Positions 34,701 through 38,206 of a stretch of DNA of 38,206 nt are shown here, piece after piece. Below the pieces are notes generated by a model. It saw only the letters and a list, made by a program, of their open reading frames with translations. It searched no databases and was not told the DNA's origin. Each line of letters begins with the position of its first letter. Positions within the stretch are counted from its first letter, which is position 1. The DNA comes from Chitinophaga pinensis. Lineage in GTDB: Bacteria > Bacteroidota > Bacteroidia > UBA4408. Location of the stretch: contig CAMBZU010000030.1 of NCBI GenBank assembly GCA_945872355.1, positions 1-38,206 of the forward strand. Direction: 5' to 3'. Position numbers and translations under genes: made by a program.

Positions 34701-34802
34701 AGCCCTGATATCGCCAAAAATTTTAGCATCAAATGCAGTTTGAGAAAAGATTGAATTTGGAATAATAATACCTAACCAAAGTAATAAGCAGTATTTACGC
34801 AT
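31722..34802 (-). CDS. Large Asp-box (VPS10/sortilin-type) exoprotein
   Basis: A 1026-residue secreted protein with a signal peptide (YCLLLWLGIIIPNSIFSQTA). Residues 30-700 hold about ten Asp-box repeats (SxDxGxTW), for example STDGGENWKK, TTDGGVTWKK, SIDGGTTWKK, SSDKGETWVK, TKDGGKTWSN and TTDFGLTWAR, as in the multi-bladed propellers of VPS10/sortilin and sialidase folds. The C-terminal part has a beta-rich region (AGNYQLKVVKET) and helices near 860-1000. Databases often call such proteins 'glycosyl hydrolase', but I see no sialidase catalytic residues, so a binding role is as likely. No type IX sorting tail or lipobox. A LolA-like gene lies 31 bases upstream on the same strand. Confidence 0.87.
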   Translation of the reverse strand: MRKYCLLLWLGIIIPNSIFSQTAFDAKIFGDIRARHLGPSVMSGRVACIDGVNNKQGILYVGTAGGGIWKTLDFGVTYKPVFEKHNQSIGAICIDQAHPDTIWAGTGETWTRNSVSVGDGIYKSTDGGENWKKLGLEKTERISKIYIHPKDNNIVYAAAPGALWNDSEDRGLYKTTDGGVTWKKILYINPQTGISDLAVDPTNPEIIYAAAWEFRRKAYSFNSGGKNGGIYKSIDGGTTWKKLSNGIPTGNLGRIDLAVSPADASVLYATIESKETAIYRSSDKGETWVKTGTHNYIIERPFYFAKLIADPKDPNRIYRAGLTMLVSTDGGKSFTPFRGGAHGDYHDLWINPNNTDNIVAVTDGGVYTSYDRGSHFIQHKNLPVGQFYHVAFDNEENYNVYGGLQDNGSWMGPSRTLTGSISNRNWSTVGWGDGFWVVPDPADNNFVYSESQGGELQRYNKTTKTGKSIKPLEMAGQPRYRYNWNTPICTSPTNKNKLYYAAQYLFVSNNKGDSWEKISPDLTTNDPSKQKQEDSGGLTSDNSSAENHCTIYTISESPLNEKIVWVGTDDGNVQLTKDGGKTWSNLVKNIKELPAFAWVSTIEASRFNEGTAYVTFDNHTQGDINAYVYKTTDFGLTWARLGASTIKGYCHVVREDFKNKNLLFVGSEFGLFVSLDGGIQWAQLDHNNNVPNVAIRDIAIHPTTNDLILATHGRGIMIIDDLTSIRLLTEEVINSKFYAFPLKPYFYPEFGFDAISFGDDENGFVNPKSGFVLTYYLQKKHMNGDFYVEVLDDKKQLISTKTASKRKGINLLEIDLQIKAPKMPTGPSPAYAGFYGAPLKAGNYQLKVVKETDTTFIPFTIIHNPKSQHSAADKDARHELMMKLYNQCNEFTYTVNSHVDLRDKLKVLEKELVTNEKVKKMLVEYADKLETQRKLVVNTKEGLINDGNNYLRDKLSNVYIQVVSYDGRPSATQFEKSTSFEKDIKDNANAYAAVDTKHLNNLNIALKAAGKPELALMSRAEFDKLK

Positions 34803-34833
34803 ATAAAAGGGATTAATAAAGTGACAGAATTAG

Positions 34834-35577
34834 TTAGTTTTTAATTTCAGGTTTCTTGAATAAATCATCAGCCATTTCCTTATTGATTTCAATTGAAGTT
34901 ATTTTTATTGGCGTTTTATAAATTTGTCCCATATAGGTAGAACTGCTCTCTAATTCGTATGGTTTGGTGAGGCCTTCAACAGTTTTGAAATTGCTGAATA
35001 AAACTACTGATTCAACTTCACTTCCATCTTCGTTTTTTTGCTTGAAACTTTGCTTCACTAAATAATTTGTCTCTTTGTCAATAAAAAAATTAGTCACATC
35101 ATTCTTATCTGTAATCAACTTTAACTTATAAGCCATGGCGCCATCCACATCTTCTTCTCCTTCATAACTAACCTTAAATCCTTTTTTTGCATAATCAATT
35201 AATTCACCATCTAAATCAGCTTGAATTTTCATTTCTTTAATATCATCTTCTGGCATTGATTCTACTGTTTCTCTTCCAGTAAATGGATTCACCACCCAAC
35301 CTTCGGTGCCATTAAAAATTTGTAATGATGTTTTGCCTTGAAGTAATGTTTCTTCACGAAACATATTGGGTCTTTTCCCATAAATTGTTTGATTGATGGT
35401 CATACCACCAGTTTCGATTGTTAAAACCGTTTTTTCTGTCTTAACAGCTTTTATTTTTTCTAAACCACCAGTAGCATTAATATATTTAGAAATAATTTCA
35501 TCGGCAGTTTGGCCAAAACTAATAAAGCCGCTGCAACTAAGCAGTAAACTTGATAATATAAAAAGTTTTTTTCTCAT
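34834..35577 (-). CDS. LolA-like periplasmic protein
   Basis: A 247-residue exported protein with a signal peptide (KKLFILSSLLLSCSGFISFG). The mature part starts TADEIISKYINATGGLEKIK, common in Bacteroidota proteins annotated as outer-membrane lipoprotein-sorting proteins, and continues with antiparallel beta strands typical of the LolA/LolB fold (MFREETLLQGKTSLQIFNGT, GWVVNPFTGRETVE, LKLITDKNDVTNFFIDKET). The LSCSG cysteine lies inside the hydrophobic core, so a lipobox is doubtful. LolA fold proteins bind lipids or lipoproteins; whether this is the true carrier is unclear. It heads a unit with the large Asp-box protein 31 bases downstream. Confidence 0.82.
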   Translation of the reverse strand: MRKKLFILSSLLLSCSGFISFGQTADEIISKYINATGGLEKIKAVKTEKTVLTIETGGMTINQTIYGKRPNMFREETLLQGKTSLQIFNGTEGWVVNPFTGRETVESMPEDDIKEMKIQADLDGELIDYAKKGFKVSYEGEEDVDGAMAYKLKLITDKNDVTNFFIDKETNYLVKQSFKQKNEDGSEVESVVLFSNFKTVEGLTKPYELESSSTYMGQIYKTPIKITSIEINKEMADDLFKKPEIKN

Positions 35578-35693
35578 AAGATTTAAAGTGTTTGTTTGGT
35601 TTATGACGAATGTAATAATTAAAATGTTACAACGCTCACATGCTTTTTCTCTTATTCACATAATTTGTATTTTAATTTATAGTTTTACTTTAA

Positions 35694-35724
35694 ATTGAGC
35701 TTTAAACATATTCATTTATCTTTA
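35694..35724 (+). promoter_or_regulatory. Probable promoter of the thioesterase-gldH-yifB unit
   Basis: ATTG (35694-35697) and TATCTTTA (35717-35724) are spaced by 19 bases and differ from TTTG-N19-TAnnTTTG at one base each. Transcription would start near 35731, giving a leader of only about 8 bases before the ATG at 35739. Confidence 0.5.
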
Positions 35725-35738
35725 CACAAATTTTAAAA

Positions 35739-36251
35739 ATGAAATCAAAGAAAGCGATTGAAAGTTTTGCTGTAAGTACAGAAATTGTGCTTCCAAATGA
35801 TACAAATACCTTGGGAAACCTTATGGGAGGTAGGCTCTTGCATTGGATGGATATCATAAGTGCAATTGCAGCACACCGTCATTGTAGAAGAGTTGTTGTA
35901 ACAGCTTCTGTAAATAATGTTAGTTTTAACCAACCTATTAAATTAGCTGATGTAGTTACTTTGGAAGCTAAAGTTTCTCGCGCATTCAGTACTTCAATGG
36001 AGGTGTTTATTGATGTATATGTCGAAAATCATTCCACGGGTGTAAAAACTAAATGTAATGAGGCCATTTATACTTTTGTAGCAGTTGACCAAATGGGCCA
36101 TCCCATTGGTGTGCCAGAACTTGTGCCAGAATCTGAGGAAGAAAAAGAAAGATTTACAGGTGCACTTAGAAGAAAACAATTAAGTTTAATTTTAGCTGGT
36201 AAAATGAAACCAAATGAAGCTACAGAGTTAAGAGCTTTATTTAATTTGTAA
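35739..36251 (+). CDS. Acyl-CoA thioesterase (hotdog fold)
   Basis: A 170-residue hotdog-fold acyl-CoA thioesterase of the YciA/ACOT branch. The motif LPNDTNTLGNLMGGRLLHWM (18-37) with the following aspartate carries the catalytic region, and VTASVNNVSFNQPIKLADVV is the second signature; VKTKCNEAIYTFVAVDQMG follows. It hydrolyses fatty acyl-CoA to free acid and CoA; chain length preference is not predictable. The C-terminal 35 residues (SEEEKERFTGALRRKQ) are charged and helical. Its stop abuts the gldH ATG, so the two are co-transcribed. Confidence 0.93.
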   Translation: MKSKKAIESFAVSTEIVLPNDTNTLGNLMGGRLLHWMDIISAIAAHRHCRRVVVTASVNNVSFNQPIKLADVVTLEAKVSRAFSTSMEVFIDVYVENHSTGVKTKCNEAIYTFVAVDQMGHPIGVPELVPESEEEKERFTGALRRKQLSLILAGKMKPNEATELRALFNL

Positions 36252-36722
36252 ATGATGATGAAACTTTGGCAATATTTATTTTTAGGATGTTTTCTTATGT
36301 CCATTGCGGCCTGCGATTCTAAAAGAGTTTATGAGCAAAATGTTGATATTCCTGATTATATATGGGATAAAGAAAACCCCATTTACTTTGATGTACCCAT
36401 TACCGATACTATTTCACTTCATAATGTATATGTTAACATTAGGAATGCAAGTGGCTATGCTTACAGCAATATTTATTTATTTTTAGATACCAAGTATCCT
36501 AATAATACAATGTCAAGAGATACGATTGAATGTATTTTAGCTGATCCATCAGGTAAATGGCTTGGCGATGGCAGTGGCGATATATGGGACAATCAAATTT
36601 TGTTCAAAAAAAATGTTCGCTTTAAACAAAAGGGCACCTATAAATTTAGGTATGAACATGCCATGCGCATGCCCAAGTTGCCTATGATTATGGATGTTGG
36701 ATTAAGAATTGAAAAACAGTAG
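36252..36722 (+). CDS. gldH: Gliding motility lipoprotein GldH
   Basis: A 156-residue lipoprotein. The signal peptide (LWQYLFLGCFLMSIAAC) ends in a lipobox with cysteine at position 21, followed by DSKRVYEQNVDIPDYIWDKE, the hallmark of GldH. Strand-rich segments include YVNIRNASGYAYSNIYLFLD and DPSGKWLGDGSGDIWDNQIL. GldH is needed for gliding in Flavobacterium, but its exact job is unclear; homologues also occur in non-gliding Bacteroidota. Three ATG codons in a row (36252-36260) leave the exact start open. Its stop lies 3 bases before the YifB start. Confidence 0.94.
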   Translation: MMMKLWQYLFLGCFLMSIAACDSKRVYEQNVDIPDYIWDKENPIYFDVPITDTISLHNVYVNIRNASGYAYSNIYLFLDTKYPNNTMSRDTIECILADPSGKWLGDGSGDIWDNQILFKKNVRFKQKGTYKFRYEHAMRMPKLPMIMDVGLRIEKQ

Positions 36723-36725
36723 CCT

Positions 36726-38206
36726 ATGTTAGTTAAAAGCTTTGGCAGCGCCGTTTATGGGGTAAATGCTACAACAATTACTGTAGAAATTGATGTTTCT
36801 GCGGGCTTCAAATACTTTCACGTAGGCCTACCCGATAATGCAGTTAAAGAAAGTCAACAAAGAGTTACTTCGGCATTGAAGCACGTAGGTTATAAAATGC
36901 CTGGTAAGCGCATTGTTATTAATATGGCGCCTGCAGATATCAGAAAAGAAGGCTCTTCTTACGATTTAACTATTGCTGTAGGTATTTTAGCGGGCTCCGA
37001 ACAAATTTTTACTGAAAAACTGGCCGATTATATCATTATGGGAGAGTTATCCTTAGATGGAATGGTGCAGCCTATCAAAGGCGCATTGCCTATCGCTATT
37101 CAAGCTAAAAAGGAAGGCTTTAAAGGATTTATTTTGCCTCAACAAAATGCACGTGAAGCAGCTATTGTGAGCGATTTAGAAGTATATGGGGTGAATAATT
37201 TAAGTGAGGTAATTGAGTTCTTAATTGGAGAAAAAACATTAGAAAGAACAACAGTAAATACCAGGGAAGAATTTTTTTCAAAACTCAATGAATCAGAATT
37301 TGATTTTTGCGATGTTAAAGGACAAGAAAATATAAAAAGAGCACTTGAAATTGCTGCTGCAGGAGGGCATAATGCCATTTTAGTTGGACCTCCTGGCGCA
37401 GGAAAAACCATGCTTGCTAAAAGATTACCAACAATTTTACCACCGCTCACTATTCAAGAGTCATTAGAAACAACTAAGATTCACAGTGTGGCAGGTAAGA
37501 TGGGAAAGAACAATTCGCTCATTACAGTGCGCCCTTTTCGCTCTCCACATCATACCATTAGCGATGTGGCACTGGTAGGAGGAGGTGGCATTCCACAACC
37601 TGGTGAAATTTCTTTGGCACACAATGGGGTACTATTTTTAGATGAATTGCCCGAGTTTAAACGCACTGTTTTAGAAGTAATGCGTCAACCTTTAGAAGAA
37701 AAACGCATCATGGTTTCAAGAGCAAAATTCTCTGTTGAATATCCTGCAAGTTTTATGCTTATTGCAGCCATGAATCCGTGTCCGTGTGGCTATTACAATC
37801 ATCCTGAAAAGGAATGTGTTTGCGCACCTGGCGTTGTACAGCGTTATTTAAATAAAATTTCAGGTCCATTGTTAGATCGTATTGATATTCACGTAGAGGT
37901 TACTCCCGTTGCTTTTGGCGAATTAACAAAAGAAAGAGTAAGTGAGAAAAGTGCTGCCGTGCGCGAAAGAGTGATGAAAGCGAGAGAAATGCAAGAAAAA
38001 CGATTTGCTGATGTAGAAAATGTGCATTGCAACGCGCAAATGACAGCCAAGAAAATACAGGCTATTTGTAAAATAAACGATGCTGGAAGGAAATTGCTGA
38101 AAACAGCTATGGAAAGGTTAGGTCTCAGCGCTAGAGCCTTTGATAGTATCCTTAAAGTATCGCGTACCATTGCCGATTTAGATGGTGCTGATGAAATTCA
38201 AAATCA
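36726..38206 (+). CDS. comM: YifB/ComM family Mg-chelatase-like AAA ATPase (partial)
   Basis: The frame starts at ATG 36726 and stays open to the window end (493 codons, normally about 510), so only the last residues are missing. It begins MLVKSFGSAVYGVNATTITV with the N-terminal Lon-type domain (GELSLDGMVQPIKGALPIA). Walker A is GPPGAGKT (221-228) and Walker B GVLFLDELPEF (301-311). The cysteine-rich AAMNPCPCGYYNHPEKECVC precedes the sensor/arginine region SGPLLDRIDIHVEV. ComM is a helicase that promotes branch migration during natural transformation. It is the third gene of the thioesterase > gldH unit, 3 bases after gldH. Confidence 0.95.
   Translation, partial: MLVKSFGSAVYGVNATTITVEIDVSAGFKYFHVGLPDNAVKESQQRVTSALKHVGYKMPGKRIVINMAPADIRKEGSSYDLTIAVGILAGSEQIFTEKLADYIIMGELSLDGMVQPIKGALPIAIQAKKEGFKGFILPQQNAREAAIVSDLEVYGVNNLSEVIEFLIGEKTLERTTVNTREEFFSKLNESEFDFCDVKGQENIKRALEIAAAGGHNAILVGPPGAGKTMLAKRLPTILPPLTIQESLETTKIHSVAGKMGKNNSLITVRPFRSPHHTISDVALVGGGGIPQPGEISLAHNGVLFLDELPEFKRTVLEVMRQPLEEKRIMVSRAKFSVEYPASFMLIAAMNPCPCGYYNHPEKECVCAPGVVQRYLNKISGPLLDRIDIHVEVTPVAFGELTKERVSEKSAAVRERVMKAREMQEKRFADVENVHCNAQMTAKKIQAICKINDAGRKLLKTAMERLGLSARAFDSILKVSRTIADLDGADEIQN

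Noticed and set aside
1-38206. CRISPR arrays, tRNA or rRNA genes, transposases, prophage or toxin-antitoxin loci
   Set aside because: I looked for regular repeats, cloverleaf patterns and typical proteins on both strands and saw none; the four-helix-bundle gene has no antitoxin-like partner.

Overview
The window is an AT-rich stretch of a Bacteroidota chromosome. Several signs agree. gldH (gliding motility) is present, as is a protein with a type IX secretion C-terminal sorting signal. DUF4270 and short 'glycogen synthase' genes sit in the order usual for the phylum. The upstream boxes that can be read fit the Bacteroidetes promoter pattern TTTG-N~19-TAnnTTTG, and most start codons follow A-rich DNA without a Shine-Dalgarno sequence. 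The order within Bacteroidota cannot be fixed from sequence reading alone. No tRNA, rRNA, CRISPR array, transposase or phage gene was seen. Most of the window is housekeeping DNA in dense operons.

Layout, left to right. 1-303: non-coding, with hairpin-type repeat debris. 304-3212 (minus): operon HU-like protein > TPR protein > 30-residue basic protein > ribonuclease G. 3691-8455 (plus): kynureninase, a secreted protein, a GT4 glycosyltransferase, and a fusion of a formyltransferase-like domain with a GINT1-like beta-propeller. 8452-10781 (minus): panC > LPG-synthase-type membrane protein > rfaE2, with overlapping genes. 11066-15089 (plus): GlgA-like half protein > DUF4270 lipoprotein > glmS, with a terminator-like hairpin on the DUF4270 start. 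15169-20188 (minus): transhydrogenase genes pntAA > pntA2 > [four-helix-bundle gene inserted between inverted repeats] > pntB, then PolX. 20342-23931 (minus): DegT-type aminotransferase > UDP-glucose dehydrogenase > polyprenyl diphosphate synthase.

23998-24801 (plus) is an outer-membrane-type protein. 24818-25732 (minus) holds a SET-domain protein and a DinB/DUF1569-like protein. 25803-28444 (plus): hemL > SDR > thioredoxin-like. 28464-28994 (minus): membrane J-domain protein. 29144-30483 (plus): GT2 and a 99-residue unknown with a possibly structured leader. 30754-35577 (minus): T9SS cargo, a large Asp-box (VPS10/sortilin-type) exoprotein and a LolA-like protein. 35739-38206 (plus): acyl-CoA thioesterase > gldH > YifB/ComM AAA ATPase, cut by the window edge.

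Together the genes cover cell-envelope sugar chemistry (ugd, aminotransferase, rfaE2, glmS, GT2, GT4, fusion protein), cofactor supply (panC, hemL, pntAB) and exported proteins. I found no clear new multi-gene system. The best leads are the inverted-repeat-flanked four-helix-bundle gene (with a C-terminal frameshift) inside the pnt operon, the formyltransferase/GINT1 fusion with an altered active site, the hairpin on the DUF4270 start, divergent promoters whose -7 boxes abut, and two enzyme-family proteins (GlgA-like, PolX) whose catalytic residues are lost.
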